From positions 620,001 to 684,000 of the forward strand of contig NC_037322.1 of NCBI RefSeq assembly GCF_000143535.2: 64,000 nt of DNA, in the 5' to 3' direction. The notes beneath the pieces are model-generated. The model saw nothing but the letters and a program-made list of their open reading frames with translations. It had not been told where the DNA came from and did no database searches. The stretch is from Botrytis cinerea B05.10. Taxonomy: Eukaryota > Ascomycota > Leotiomycetes > Helotiales > Sclerotiniaceae. Numbering within the stretch: position 1 is the first letter of the stretch; every line of letters starts with the position of its first letter. The position numbers were made by a program, and so were the translations under genes. This document shows positions 1 through 12,716 of the stretch, in pieces.

Positions 1-1613
1 CTCCAGTGCAATGCTTGAGTTGAAGAGATTAGAAGAAGAGCCCATTTGCCATCGAGTAGCTGCACAGCTCTTGATGAGTAATTGCGAAGGTTTGGAGGAC
101 ATTAATCAACATGAATATGATTTGTATAGTGGTCGGGTTCAGAGGCACTACGTGGAGAGCCTTGCTGCAAGCCTCGCTATTTGTGATATGGAACGTAGTA
201 GTATGGTTGTTCCTGATGCTTGCGAGTCTTTTCGACTTCCATCTCTGTTACGCGCTTCGCAAGAAGCAGAAGGAAAATTACAAGTATCGCAGAATGAGGT
301 TGGTGCCTGCTTGAAAGGACTTGGTAAAGACCCTTCCCATTGGTTGAGTTGGACTAGTTATCGGGATAATTGTCTTTTGATCTGTCAAGCTGCTCGATCT
401 GACATTGACAAAGGTATGTCGTCAGTCAGTCCACAAGAATCTGCCTAATTATCTCCAGATCAATCTATTCTTCTACAAAAAAAGCTTGTGGAGATCATGA
501 ACCAATTTGCGGCAGACCTCGAGAACGACCTTAATGATCTGAAGCAAAACATGGTAGATCATTCAAGAGCAGCAGATTCCTATTTTGAAGGGGTCATGAC
601 GCAGGCTGAGACACTCAAGACCAAGGTTGAAGGAGCATTCGAGGTCATTTCATCAGAGGCATTGGTGAGCCCACTACTCATCTGTGCGGCGTGCTACGAA
701 ATTGACTCATATGTAGGATGTTGCTAGTGCGCTTCGATCAATACTTGGCAGTACTGGCGATATTCAACGAGTGATGAAGAATGTCGTCGATACTGTTCTT
801 CAAAGCAACGCAGAGATGGCCGCTGCACAAGAACAGGCTCTTGTGGCCACATCTGGAAATGCAAAATCAAGATTGGAAAACATCAACGCATTAGCAGAAA
901 ATGCCGAATCGTCCTTCGAGAGACTGACTTACGCAATCGTAAGTTACACGGAACATTTATTAGGTGGCTTGACTAATTATATGTAGGATCTCTTGATTCC
1001 TGTGATCACATCCATGAGCGATAGACAGGACACTTTGGACCAGGTAAGGTTTCTTGGCCCATGATACAAAAGATAGAACTGACGTTTACAGAGGTTCGAT
1101 ACACTGAGCAATGTGGTCGTGAATATGACCACTTTAATCCAAGATCACTCGGAAAGTCTTGAGCAAGCCAGCTTTACAGCAACTGGTATTCGAGAAAGTC
1201 TTGGGAAAGCCGCTGAGGCTGCGAATTCATGGAACGGTATCATGAGTATGGGTGAGCCATTTGTTAACAATGCTCTTCGAATACTCTTGCCTCCGGTTAC
1301 TCTCTTCTTTGGTAGTCATGGTCTTCCGCCATCTTTGTTTCGCAATCTTGGTCTCTTCATTGGCGGTTTGTTTTTACGTTCCTCTATATACAAAATGATG
1401 CTAATAGGAATAGGTTGGGCAGTAGCAGAAACCACGATACAATTACGCCAAATCGAGCACTGGATTCCACGAATTCAAAGACCAAGAGCATTAACACAAC
1501 TGGCACGAGATAGAGTACTACAAGAGGAAGCACAAATTATCTTCAAGGCTTCTACTACATTGCACAATGATATCAATTCAAGCAATGGAATCCGCTCGAG
1601 CGAGATGAAGTAG
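1..1613 (+). CDS. Nuclear fusion protein, Kar5/Tht1 family (5' end outside window)
   Basis: Kar5/Tht1 proteins are ER/nuclear-envelope membrane proteins needed for nuclear membrane fusion during karyogamy. Five exons can be read: up to 413, 459-664, 717-938, 987-1043 and 1092-1613. The four introns are 45-52 nt with GT..AG ends, and phase is kept at every junction. The N-terminal part has the family's Cys-spaced helix (LEEEPICHRVAAQLL, then NCEGL), followed by a Cys-containing segment (GACLKGL, NCLLICQAA) and long amphipathic helices. The last exon has hydrophobic segments (ALRILLPPVTLFFG, LGLFIGGLFL, MMLIGIGWAVAE), as expected of the membrane-anchored Kar5 C-terminus. About 470 codons are visible. 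The frame is open to the left edge and no signal peptide is visible, so the ATG at 11 is probably internal. Family assignment rests on recalled pattern, not alignment. Confidence 0.72.
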
Positions 1614-3161
1614 AATTGAAAGGTTTGTGTGATTGTTCGACGCCTTCACCGACTCAAACGAACCTTTTCGGTCATCTCTAACGACAAAATTATTAATTCT
1701 CATCGGAGTCATTATGACTTTCTAATTTACGACTTTACGAATATTCTGTGGACAGCTAACACATGGATGGAATGGGTAACAACTATCGCTATTTATCAAA
1801 CAGTAACTATTTTTGAAGGGGCTTTGCATTTTCTGGAGCTTGCAAGACGTGGAGCTGTAATTGAACGAATGAATGGGATGCATACTAGCATATATATTTT
1901 TAGGTGCGAAAAGCTAGGAGGACTTTGACTTCCGAAGCAGTTCTCGGGTACCGAGCAACAACATATGGGAAAAGGGGAACTTATCTGTAAATACAAATTA
2001 TTATTTGGCTCAATCTCTCAGGGGCTCAAAGCACTCTGCCACTAATTTTCAAACTGATGTCGGTGAAGACCAAAAGCTTTGATATGAGGCCTTCCAAGAC
2101 AACCCCTATCTACTGAGTATCTATTACATTTTGAATGTTTTCTTTTTGCGGTGACATAAAGTGATAATGCAGATGACTCGATGGCAGGAATGTTTCACGA
2201 CATGATCTCAAACGGTTTGTGTTGATCTGGTTCTGTAGCAACTAGCGATACGGTCGTCAAACCTAACACATGTCAGAAAGGTAGTCATGTCTTTGATTTT
2301 CTTTTCCCTTACAGCGACGATCAATTGCATTCTCATATCTACATCGTCCTGTGCCCAGTGAATTCCAATAAGTTAAGTATTCTTCTTTTTTTTCCTTTTC
2401 ATAACGTTGTCTGTCCAATACGGGTTAATTTCGTTAGATACGTGATTAAATACGGTGGGTCCATGTAAATCGGCCGCAGGGGCAAGTCCCCTCTAAAATT
2501 TAACTGCTCTCTTCTAGAAGTCAACAAGCTCAATGCCTTCAATTTCCCTCTCTGGTCCCTGAAATTCTCACCAACTTGCATTGATCAGTTCTTATTTTAG
2601 CATTGCACATCATTTTCTGATACTTACTTTCCTTTACTCAAACTTCATAAATCACTCTATTAATTGTTTGAGATACCCAAGAGGAATTGGGAGAGAGAGA
2701 GAGAGAGAGATAGGGAAAGATAAAGATCCAGGTCAGTTATTTTTGATAGCCAATCCAACCCCGAATAGAAGCCCAAATCGCACATTCATCCATTGGAGCG
2801 CTGGAGTTTGCGCAATTGGAGAACGCCATGGCAAGATAGCTGTGTTCCGTATTGCGCTGCGATTGAACACGTCGTAAGTCTCGGATCACATTGAGGGTTT
2901 TGGTGTACCTATCTGTCCGGCAGATTCAAACTTTTGCGCCACCAAGTGAGATTTGGCTCTTTCCATTGCTCACTGATATGTTACATGTCGCGCTGTTTGG
3001 TGGAGTACATATGCACATGTGAGGCTAGGAAAATTGGGTTGGGGAAATGGTCGTTGATGAATCATACATGAGTATCGCTGACTGATTACGATTTTTACAA
3101 CTATAGTCGCAAATATTAGTCCCTCGTTATACAATCTCCTCCTTCCTCGATTATTGTCAAT
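1614..3161. other. Intergenic region between the Kar5-like gene and the coiled-coil gene
   Basis: Holds an open frame at 1629-1928 with no ATG start and no recognisable domain, perhaps 3' UTR of the Kar5-like gene. A GA dinucleotide run lies at about 2692-2710. The last part should hold the promoter and 5' leader of the gene starting at 3162. I see no other gene. Confidence 0.5.
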
Positions 3162-6100
3162 ATGGCGGACGTTGAGAGCCCAGTTATTCCCCAAGAGACT
3201 TTCAAGTCAGAAGAATCATCTCTGGATACATTAGATGATACTCCTGTTACCCCTGTCGAAGCTTCCGTTGAGGGCACCGCAGATGCTGTACCAGAGGAAA
3301 CTACCGGAGCAGGATCGGAAGTAGATACTGAGACAGAGAAGGAATCTGTCAAGAGCAACGATGCAGGCAAGACCGCAACAGGAGCTGTAGGTGGCGTGAA
3401 GAAGGAAAATGTACTTCCCAAAAGAGCTGGCTCATCTGCGGCACCAAGACGTCCAATTTCAGGAAGCGCAACAAGGCCAACGGCCTCTTCTGGGATCAAA
3501 CCCACAGCTTCATCCGCAACCAAAACTACAGGAGGTTTGAGCAAACCCCCAACGCGCCCAGCAACTGCATCTATTGTGCGAAAGCCTACAGGCAGTGCAA
3601 CATCTTCCAGTGCCAGTCATAGAGCCCCATCTGCTGCTGGGACTCATGCAGACGAGAAAAAACCTACCACTACCTCTGCACGACGAGTTTCTCTTGCACC
3701 AAGCCATACCAATACTTCGAAGACGCCTGGTACAGCAGCTGAAGCCCGGGCCAGGCCTGCTTCTATGCACGCTACAACTACAACAACCGGAGCAACAACA
3801 ACCGCAAGAAAACCTGTTGCACCGGCGACAACACCTAGTCAAACTAGTCCAAAGGCTGCGAAGCCTGCGAGTACAACTGCTCCAAAGCCAACGAGTACTT
3901 CTACGTAAGTTCTATTGTGGTTTGATTCTGGGGATAGGGGTGTGTCCAGTACTGATAAGTAAATAGCACTACTACCACTCGCCCAACGCACTCTTCCAAG
4001 CCTTCAATTAGTGCTCTTAGCAGTGGCGGTGCAGTTTCGGAAGCTAGAAAACGTCTCAATGCTCTCCAAAGTGGTACATCAACCCACACAGTACCAAAGC
4101 CATCGGTATTGTCATCCTCTCGCTCCGTTAGTGGAACACCATCTGCAACTGCGACTGCGAATGCAACTGCGGCTGCATCCACAAAAGAAGTTGAAGAGTT
4201 GAAGACAAAATTGGCGGAGAGCGAAACAAAGGTCGAAGAATTGAAGAAGGAAATTACCACATCACAAGAAAGACTTCTTGATCTTGGCAAAGCAGCCGAA
4301 GAAGAGTCGAAACACATCTCTGATGCCGAGGAAACCATCCGCGCAGCTCACAATGAACTTGTCGAGAAGCTCAATGCCGATCACAAAGCCATCTTAGAAA
4401 GTTTGCAAGCCCAATTAGTAGAAGCCGAGAATGCCAAGGCAGCGGCCCAGGAAGCTTCTTTAGCAGCTATCGAGGAGGCAAAAGAATCTGCGTCTTCTAG
4501 AGGTGCCACTGAGCATGTGGAAGCTTTAGAAAAGCTAAAGTTTGAACACAATGCTGCCTTGGAGGCATTAAACGCTGAGTTAGCGGCCGTCAAAGATACA
4601 CATGTTAGCGAGCACGCAAATGCTTTAGAAGCAGTCAATGCCGAATTAGCTGCCGCAAGAGAAGCAAATGCTGGTGCTATTGCTGCAGCTGCTGAGAAAG
4701 AGGCTGAAGTCACAGATTTGAAAGTTCAGCTCGAGCAGGCTATTGCAGAATGTGCAGCCGCAACTGAATCATTGAAAGCTTTACAAGCCGAGCATGATGA
4801 GAAAGTCAAGAGCTTGGAATCGGACTTTGAGTCCAAGGCCAGTAAACATGCAGACTCTCTGGAAGAGTTGAAGAAAACTTTGGCCGAGGAGCACAATGCT
4901 GCAATGGAGGCATTGAAGGCAGCTCATTTGGATGAACTTTCAAGAGGAAATAATGATGCTTCTTCAACTTATGAATCACAAATTTCTGAGTTGACCGCTA
5001 AACATGAAGAGAATCTATCCGCCATCCAAAAACAGCTTGAATCTCAAGCTGGCGAGCATGCAAGCGCTTTGGAAGAATTGAAGAAGACTTTGGCCGAAGA
5101 GCACACTATTGCTCTTGATGCATTGAAGTCCGCTCACTCAGAGGAGCTCGCAAAGGGCAACACTGATGCCTCCACTTACGAATCCCAAATTGCCGAATTG
5201 ACTACGAGACACGAAGAGAGCTTAGCTGCTGTTCAAAAACAACTTGATGAAGTTCTCGAGGCTCAAAAATCTTTGGAATCCGCTCATGCTGAGAAGGTTG
5301 TAAGTCTGGAAAGTGAGGTTACAAGTCTCAAAGAAAGTCTCGAAAAGAGCTCCATAGCATTAGCATTATCAGAAAAAGAAATTTCGGATGCTAAAGCCGA
5401 GGCCGAGGCTGTCAGAAAGGACCTTGCATCTGCACAAGAGCAAGTTGTCGGATTGACTGCAAAACTCAATGGCTTGCAATCTAGTGGAACCGAGTCCGAG
5501 TCCGCGCTCGCCGCAGCTAAAGAAGAATTAGAAAAGTCCAAGCAGGAAGTGATTGCACTTCAAAACACCTTGGAGCAATTTGGTTCTGATGAAAAGAGTA
5601 AGGATGAATTACACATTAAGATCAAGGAGGAGCTCGCAACAACAGTTCAGTCATTAGACGAGAAAACCAAGGAGATTTCCGAACTTTTGGAGAAACACGC
5701 ATTGGAAACTTCGACGCTCAATGAGAAGCACTTGAAAGAACTGGAAACCATTTCGAATGATTATCAAAAGGAGATTGATGCATTGTCAGGAGACTCCGGT
5801 ATCAGAGACGAATTTAACGCATTGAAGACCAAGCATGAAGAACTCACCAAGGCTCACGCGGAGATTTTGGAGGTTCATCAACAAGACCTTGAGAAGGCAA
5901 AACAGAATCACGCTGCAGCCATTGTTGAGCTCGATAATAATGAAAAGGCTCATCAACGTGCATTGGAAGAGTTGAAGACAAACCACGCCAAGGCATTAGA
6001 CGAGGCACACGATAGAGCTATATCTGCTAGTCATTCTTCTCACTCCTCAGAATTGCAACAGCTCGAGCATAGTCATGCCGTTGCCATTGCCGAATTGAAG

Positions 6101-7767
6101 TCCGAGTTTGAGAAGACTCATGCAAAGGCATTGGACGAGGCACACAGCCAAGCAGCTTCTGCTTCCCAAGCCGCACACCAGCAGGAATTGGAGAAGCTGA
6201 CTCTTAACCACGCTGAAGATATTGCTACCTTGAAGGCCCAGCATGCTTCAGTTCAATCAACCCACGATGAAGCTATTGCAGCATTGAAGGCAGAACACGA
6301 AGCAAATCTTACCAACGCCTCATCGGACGCCGAGAGTCAAAAAGTTGCACAAAAAGCCCATGATGAAGAATTGGAGAAGTTGAATGAGAGCCATGCTGCA
6401 GATATCGCCGCATTGAAGGCTCAGCATGCAAACGCTCAGTCAACCCACGACGAAGAGGTTGCTGCCTTGAGAGCTGAGCACGAAGCCAAATTGGCTACTG
6501 CTTTGTCAAGTATTGAAAACCAAAAAGGTTCTCAACAAGCTCATGAACAGGAGTTGGAAAGATTACTTCAGAGTCATGCTGAGGATATTGCTGCTTTGAA
6601 AGCCCAACATGCTAATGCCCAATCAACTCACGATGAAGTGATTGCCTCTTTGAAAGCCCAACATGCTAATGCCCAATCAACATATGATGAGCAAATCGCT
6701 GCCTTGAGAGCTGAGCATGAAACCCACTTGGCTAATGCTTCATCGAATCTTGAAAGCCAGAAAGGTGCTCAACAAGCTCACGAACAGGAGTTGGAGAAAT
6801 TACTTGAAAGCTATGCTGAGGATATTGCCGCTTTGAAAGCCCAGCATGCTATTGCCCAATCAACTCAAGATGAAGTGATTGCCTCTTTGAAAGCCCAACA
6901 TGCTAGTGCCCAATCAACTCACGATGAAGTGATTGCCTCTTTGAAAGAACAGCATGAAACTAGTCATGCCACTGCCTCGTCGGATTTCGAGAGGCAAAAG
7001 GCGATTGAAGCCGAGTTGCAAGATGAAGTCGCCAAGTCCAAACAATCTTTGTATTCAGTTCAAGATGAGTTGGAAGCCCTCAAGCAAGATTTGGCTGCGG
7101 AAAAGATCGCCAAGGCCAACGCTGAGGCTGATTTGGAGGCTGCAAGAAATGTAAAGTTGGATACTTCCGAACTTGATGCCTTACGTCAAGAATTACAAGC
7201 TCTCAAGAACCAGCATGAGACTGCTCTTGCATCAGCCCATCAAGAAGCAGCAATGGCCACTCAAGAGCTCACAGCTAGCAAATCGCAATTAGAAACCGCA
7301 AAAGCAGAGCTCGAGAAAGAAAAGGCTGCTCTTGAACAAAAAGTTAAGACTAGCAAGGATGATTACAAGACAATGCACGAATCTATGACGGAGCTCCTTG
7401 AGGAGACTAGCAAAGATTGTGAAACTCTTGATGCTCGTTTGAAAGAAGCGGAAGCTCAACTTAAAGTCAAGGATGCTGAACTTGCAGAAGCAAAGGTATG
7501 AATTCGGTTTTCCTTGTGATTATGTAGTCATAATAGTACTAGGTACTTGAGCTAATTCAATATGGTGAAACAATAAAGACCAAGCTCTCAACTACATCCC
7601 CACCAAAAACACCAACATTCGGAGGACTTTTTTCTAGGGGATTCGCCGACACCGATGGTAAGGATTCAGAGGGAACGGGTGAAAGCACAGATGCAGTGGT
7701 TACACCCGAAAGTGAGCATGATAATTCATCAGCAGCGTTAGCTTCGGTTGGCGAACCTTTTTTCTAG
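3162..7767 (+). CDS. Very long coiled-coil protein with basic Ser/Thr/Ala/Pro-rich N-terminus (M-protein-repeat-like)
   Basis: Exons are 3162-3904, 3967-7495 and 7543-7767, giving about 1,498 aa. Introns of 62 and 47 nt keep phase. Residues 1-350 are low complexity and basic, rich in Ser, Thr, Ala, Pro and Lys with scattered Arg, the composition often seen in microtubule- or actin-binding tails (inference). From about residue 360 to 1,420 the sequence is an almost unbroken coiled coil with many EL/LKAxHA heptads. Its centre carries near-identical repeats of the form ALKAQHANAQSTHDE, repeated at DNA level at about 6230-6950. The last exon adds a Ser/Thr/Glu-rich tail ending in GEPFF, then TAG. 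Related Pezizomycotina proteins are often labelled M protein repeat protein. Molecular role unknown; a structural or cytoskeletal scaffold is likely. The start is the first ATG of a long open frame. Confidence 0.8.
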
Positions 7768-7935
7768 TGCTTCTGTTGCCCAGTTCTATTCTCCTTTTCC
7801 TTGGTTCTCTTTGCACATACCTCAATCCCAATCCCCTCCTTACGTACACAGACACTTAGTCTTTTCCTCGCCTAATTCAAATACTCATATACACAAGAAA
7901 AGAAACATTCACTAACGTATTGCTCGAATTAATAG

Positions 7936-8010
7936 TTAGCAAAAGCTAGGGTTACTGTTGAACAACTGGAAAAGATGAATGATGATTTGAAAAAGGATAA
8001 TATGAGGTAG
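7936..8010 (+). other. Alternative terminal exon of the coiled-coil gene
   Basis: An AATAG acceptor ends at 7935. Joined in phase 0 to the donor at 7496, the sequence continues the coiled coil for 24 codons (LAKARVTVEQLEKMN, then DDLKKDNMR) to a TAG at 8008-8010. This skips the tail exon at 7543-7767 and gives a protein of about 1,448 aa. A GTAGTT at 8007 could instead splice further downstream. Its heptad-like, charged sequence is unlikely in random intergenic DNA, but use of the exon is inferred. Confidence 0.5.
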
Positions 8011-9924
8011 TTATTTTCCTGTTTTTTCCCCCGATCTTCCCATTGCACACAAACCCTTGTTTTCCGCATCCAATCGAACTGGATTCGATTTCCCCACCAT
8101 TAAATTCATATCATCCCCTTCCTTCCTTCCGCTCTCCCACGGGATTTGCTGCTTGCTTTTTAATTGCTATTACATTGGTATTGAAATATGCGAAGTGTGA
8201 AATCTCGGCTGATTATAGATTGTTTTGCTCACGCTAGGTCACTAGAATCAATTTCAGACGTCTCTGGGCGAGCTCGTAATGAATAGGCCTTGACATAATA
8301 TTATCATCCTTTCGTTTCAGAATTCAGCAACGTTTTTCAGAATTTCAACCTTTTCCACATTTCTTGCGCATCATGTCTCAGCTCAACTTATGTCAACTTC
8401 CTATTCAGCAAACTTTTTCTTCAGTGCCTTCTATTTATTCTATGTCGCCGATATTTTTCATCATGTTTCGACTGTTTAATTCGACTTTTTAATGCATCAC
8501 CTGCAAACGTTCTTAGTTCATGGTGGTTTCGTGTCTTGACTTGACTTTATTTCAAAGTCTAACACATCGACATACTTTGCCCGATACCCGAAATATAAAA
8601 ACTTTCTATACCCAACTTTACTTTTTGCTTTTCTTTTTTGCATTAATTTGCTAGCTTCGATTCTTGCATCTTGTCAGTATTCGCAAAGATATAAGCAGAA
8701 ACTGAAGGCTGGATGGATGGATCTGGTATCATCTTTCTTCTTCTTGGGCGCGCTTTTTAATAAGGATGAATTAATGGATGTATGGGTGGATAGATGGATG
8801 GATGGGATGGGATGGGATGGTGGGCTGGAAAGGGAGGAGGATTAGATGGGAATTTGTATGTGAGGTGAAGTGAAGTGAGTACGGATGGTGGACAGTACAT
8901 GCTTGTTAAGAATGTATGCATGGACTTTTGAGTAATGAGAATGAAGATTTCTGGTTCTATCAAGTTATTCGCTATTTGATATTTAATTCTTGAGTGATAG
9001 GTGATGAGGTAGTAATAATGTGAGGTTTATGACCGGGTTTCCAAGAGATGTTAGTTGATAATTAGAATTTTTCATAAGTCTATATGAGTGATAGGAACAC
9101 TGAACGTGCTGTTAACATTGTGTTGCTTCCGAACATTGGGAGCTAATTAGACTGGGTCTGCTGCTCTGTAGTCCGAAATCTTGAGTGCCCTGATTAGTCG
9201 TCCTCTAGCCGTTGACTGAGATGGTGATGTGAAGTCTAAACAGTGGTTGCAATGAGTAATTTTGTACTTTCTCTTGTTGAATTCAAGTCAAACCATTAGT
9301 TTGAAAAGGACCATTGGGTCATCCATGGTTTGGTTTATAGTTGGTTGAGAGCTTATTCTTCGAAACCTATTTGATGAGTTTGGACAAGGTTATAAATTGG
9401 CCATGTCAACGCGCAATATTCCCGCTGTATTATTATGACTAAAGGGATTCTTATGTTCGTAAAAGGTGCCATGTATGGATGGATGCGCGCGGTAAAATCA
9501 GATCTTCTGATAGATAAGGAATATTAGATTATAAATGCTTCTTAGAGAGATAGTGGACGTTGTAATGACCTCTTCGGTCGTATATCATATCTTCATGCCG
9601 GAGAATGAAGAGTCTACCCGATCTGATGGAACCTCGTAATATACCGGCGCAGATTATAACTGTTTCTATCTAGGTTCCATATTTTTGCATGTCAAGAATA
9701 GAAAAATATTATCATCGTCTTGTAATGCTAGCTGATGCTCGATCTATGGAATAAAATAATGCTAAGTCTAGTCTTGGTCTTGACTACCAACTTGTTAATC
9801 GTCGTCGTTTCTTGATCTGCTTCCCTGATAGCTCAATGTAAAATAGCTAGTGCTATTAATGAATATATATTTTTTTTTTTTTTTTTTTCAAAATGAACAT
9901 CATCGCCCTGCAATCGCTCATTAC
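8011..9924. other. Long intergenic region
   Basis: Contains 3' sequence of the coiled-coil gene, a GGATG/GGATGG-type low-complexity stretch at about 8702-8825 and a T-run at about 9870-9888. No open frame with coding character was seen on either strand. Confidence 0.6.
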
Positions 9925-10232
9925 CTACTCACTCTTTAGATGCAATTCACCTCTCGATGTGTGGCTTCTTTCTTCTAGACGTGTGGCTTTCTCCACAATA
10001 CAAGATTTCCACTCCTCGGCAGTATACGTATGTCGTGCATGCTAATGATATTTATATCGGCCAAATCGGTACATCATCTAGAATATTGTATAGAACTTAC
10101 TTCACGAGCAAAAGCCACCCGATATTCATCTGTCAGCTCGTCAATCTCGATCCATGGTGCAGGCAAGAATCGTTTGGTTGGACTTTCATCGATATGGTCA
10201 AGCGCGCGGCCGACAATAGTTTGATTGCCCAT
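9925..10232 (-). CDS. Small conserved-looking two-exon protein of unknown function (82 aa)
   Basis: Reads on the minus strand as exon 10232-10101 (44 codons), a 59-nt intron 10100-10042 and exon 10041-9925 (38 codons plus TAG). The donor is a perfect GTAAGT and the acceptor is ATTAG; the junction is phase 0. The product is hydrophilic, begins MGNQTIVGRALDHIDESP and contains FLPAPWIEIDELTDEYR followed in exon 2 by HTYTAEEWKSC. No signal peptide, membrane segment or known motif is visible. The start is the first ATG after an in-frame TAA upstream. Charged, Glu-rich composition through both exons and frame continuity across the splice support real coding. The plus-strand open frame over the same bases looks like an antisense shadow. 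Function unknown. Confidence 0.62.
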
Positions 10233-11172
10233 TCCTGCGAGGAAAGACTTTTTGAATTATGGACTAATTGATGATTGACGAGCATGTTGGTGGCTTCTTT
10301 CTGTTTGAGTATTGTGACTTGTATGTGAGGATTGTTTTGAAGATCGAATCGAGATGTTTAAAGTTGTAAGTGAAGAGAGGAATTTTAAATGTATGTTCTG
10401 AATTCCATCTCAAAAGTCACCTATATAGTACATAGTTTCAGTTTCAAATCACACGACTGACTGTAAAACTCGAAGTGAATTCGAGGAACAAATATTTATC
10501 TGGTTTGTCTAGCTTAAATGTTCATCTCAAAGACCTTTAATTCTATACTGAAATGATATCTCAACACTATAGATCATAATTCGTTATTATGCATATATGT
10601 AGATCTCCGTAAAGATATTTCTCTCCGATTGTAGTTAACATTATCCGAGCTGGTTGATATACTAGGTACAGAAACAAGTGAGGTAGGTATTTCTCTCCTC
10701 TTATATATCTAGGAAACATTAAATAAGCAGTACAGTTCCATGAATCGAATATTTGCTTACCAAATATCAGATCGACAATCAAAACACCCTGTTAGCTAGA
10801 TCAAGGTCAACTTTCTTTTTAAGTACTTTGCATTATCCCCTCTCTCATATCCCCCCTCATTCACCTTTCCCCTCGCCTTTCGCTTAATTTTTAGTTATGT
10901 ATCCATTTCTTTATCCTTAACTCTTTATGCAAAAATTCGAGGATTCTTGTACTGACAATCTAGATTTAAGTATGCGATTTTTAAGCTATGACAATTTGGA
11001 ATGCAAAAGGATGTTCATGATGTGTGAGTGATTTAGATGGTTATCAAAGTGAGAATTGTATACGGACTAGAGAATGGTGAGTTATTAATCAAACTGATTA
11101 TACCCACCCTGGCTCTTCCGATCGCGTCCTACAGATCAGTTGCCATACCATCTTATCTCGTGTTCAATATAT
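10233..11172. other. Intergenic region
   Basis: AT-rich DNA between the 82-aa gene, which is divergent from its right neighbour's 3' end, and the secreted-protein gene on the same strand. No coding signal was recognised. Confidence 0.6.
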
Positions 11173-12716
11173 TCATCTCAGCTCATTCTGGTGGTCCCCC
11201 TCCCCCTCATACCCGCTCGGCACAATCCCCGGAACATCCATAACCGAATAATAAGCCCCTGACCTTGGCCACCACTGATTTCCCCTCCAATACGAATAAT
11301 ACAATTTCCCATCATTCTTAATTCCCCACACATGTATATCTGTTCCTCTCGATACGCCATCATTGAAAGAAGAAATGGCAGGAGCGCTGATCCAATTACT
11401 TCCGCTGGTTGTCCATGTGGTTTGAGAGGGTGAGTACCCGGTGAGGGGGGAATGCGTTTTGTAGAGGTAGGTTGAGGTAGAAGATGAGGAGGAGGGAGGG
11501 GAAAGTGCCATTATGTAAGCGTTTTTCGAGGAATCGTAGGTTACGGAGGGTTTTGAGAGGGTGGGGTAGGCGCCGAGGGATACCCACTGGGGAAGAGTTA
11601 GTGATGGGGATAATCCTATGAAGATGCAATGGGTTGGAGGGGTGGTGATGAGATTGGGGAAGGGGAATAATTACGGCTGTCCATTTATTCGTGCTAGCAA
11701 TATAAGAACTGCGATATAATTTTGCGGTGTTGGAGATAGCCCAGATATCAAGCTCCGTGTTGGATTTACGCGTGATCTGCATATAGTTAGTAGATGATAG
11801 ATATATTAGAGAGAGAATCAACAATGATAGTATACTATCCACGATATGTAGAGTAGAGGAGAAGATAACTTACGAGCGGCTCACCAACGAACGTTAAGGA
11901 CCCACTGAGATTATCTTGTGTGAAGAAGTCTAATCCGTTGTTGTCCGTGTATTGTTGGCTATATAGTAACTCCCCTTTGATAGACAACCCTACATAATGC
12001 ACCACGTAACTGAATCCATTATTGGTGGGTTGCGCGGTCGCCACATGAGAGAGAGTAGAATTGAATGGAATTGGGACAGGAATGGGTGAGCAGCTTTGTG
12101 GTTTCCACTCCGGAGTATTTGTAACGCTAACACACATATGCTGGTTAGTAAGTCCATCATCTAATTGCCCTCGGGAACTTGGAAATGTTACAAAGGTGGT
12201 GAACAATAAAACATGACACGTACGTGGAACATACTCCCCCGCTAGAGGTGGTCGCTGAATAAATGGTCATTCCATCGTATTTCCATTGGCTAGCAGAGAG
12301 TTGTGAAAGCCCTCCATCATGTGCTGATTGCCATGGATCGTTCCACCCGCCATCGTAGGGCGCTCGGAAGACGCATCCATATTGGTCAACTGTAAATACG
12401 TGGATCGAGTTGGAGCTACCAGAAAGGGCAGATGTGACCGATGTGCCAAACTTTCCGGATGCAATGTTGGGGCTACCAACGCTGTAGGCATTATTCACGA
12501 GATTGGCATCGATGCCGAATATCTGTCCATCTCCTGAAGTTAGGAATACGGTGGATCGAAGTTTGTCTCCGCTGAGGGAGGAAATTGTGGGCGTGTAGGC
12601 TGCTTCGGCTACCTGTGTTTTGGTGTTAGCTAGACATCGTGGTAAGGTTGGTGGTGTGACAAGAAAGTGTAGCTATGTCTTACCCAGAGCCATGTCATGA
12701 ATGCTGAGAGGTGCAT
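11173..12716 (-). CDS. Secreted protein with propeller-like repeats, possible lectin
   Basis: Five exons on the minus strand: 12716-12684, 12612-12224, 12126-11874, 11776-11675 and 11586-11173, about 396 aa. Introns are 71, 97, 97 and 88 nt, each with a GTAAG/GTACG/GTAAT donor and an AG acceptor, most with a CTAAC branch; phase is kept at each junction. The first exon encodes a short hydrophobic leader (MHLSAFMTWLW) that continues VAEA, consistent with a signal peptide. The body repeats beta-strand units with aromatic and Gly residues, such as IHVFTVDQYGCVF, LDIWAISNTAKLYRSSY and IHVWGIKNDGKLYYSYW. This spacing resembles blades of fungal fucose-binding or other beta-propeller lectins. That assignment is inference; no sugar-site residue set was confirmed. 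It is probably extracellular. Confidence 0.6.

Noticed and set aside
1629..1928. 99-codon frame after the Kar5-like stop codon, considered as an extra exon
   Set aside because: No GT donor before the stop gives an in-phase join, and the frame has no ATG start.
9957..10271. Plus-strand 104-codon frame
   Set aside because: Antisense to the better-supported two-exon minus-strand gene; no domain or splice signal.
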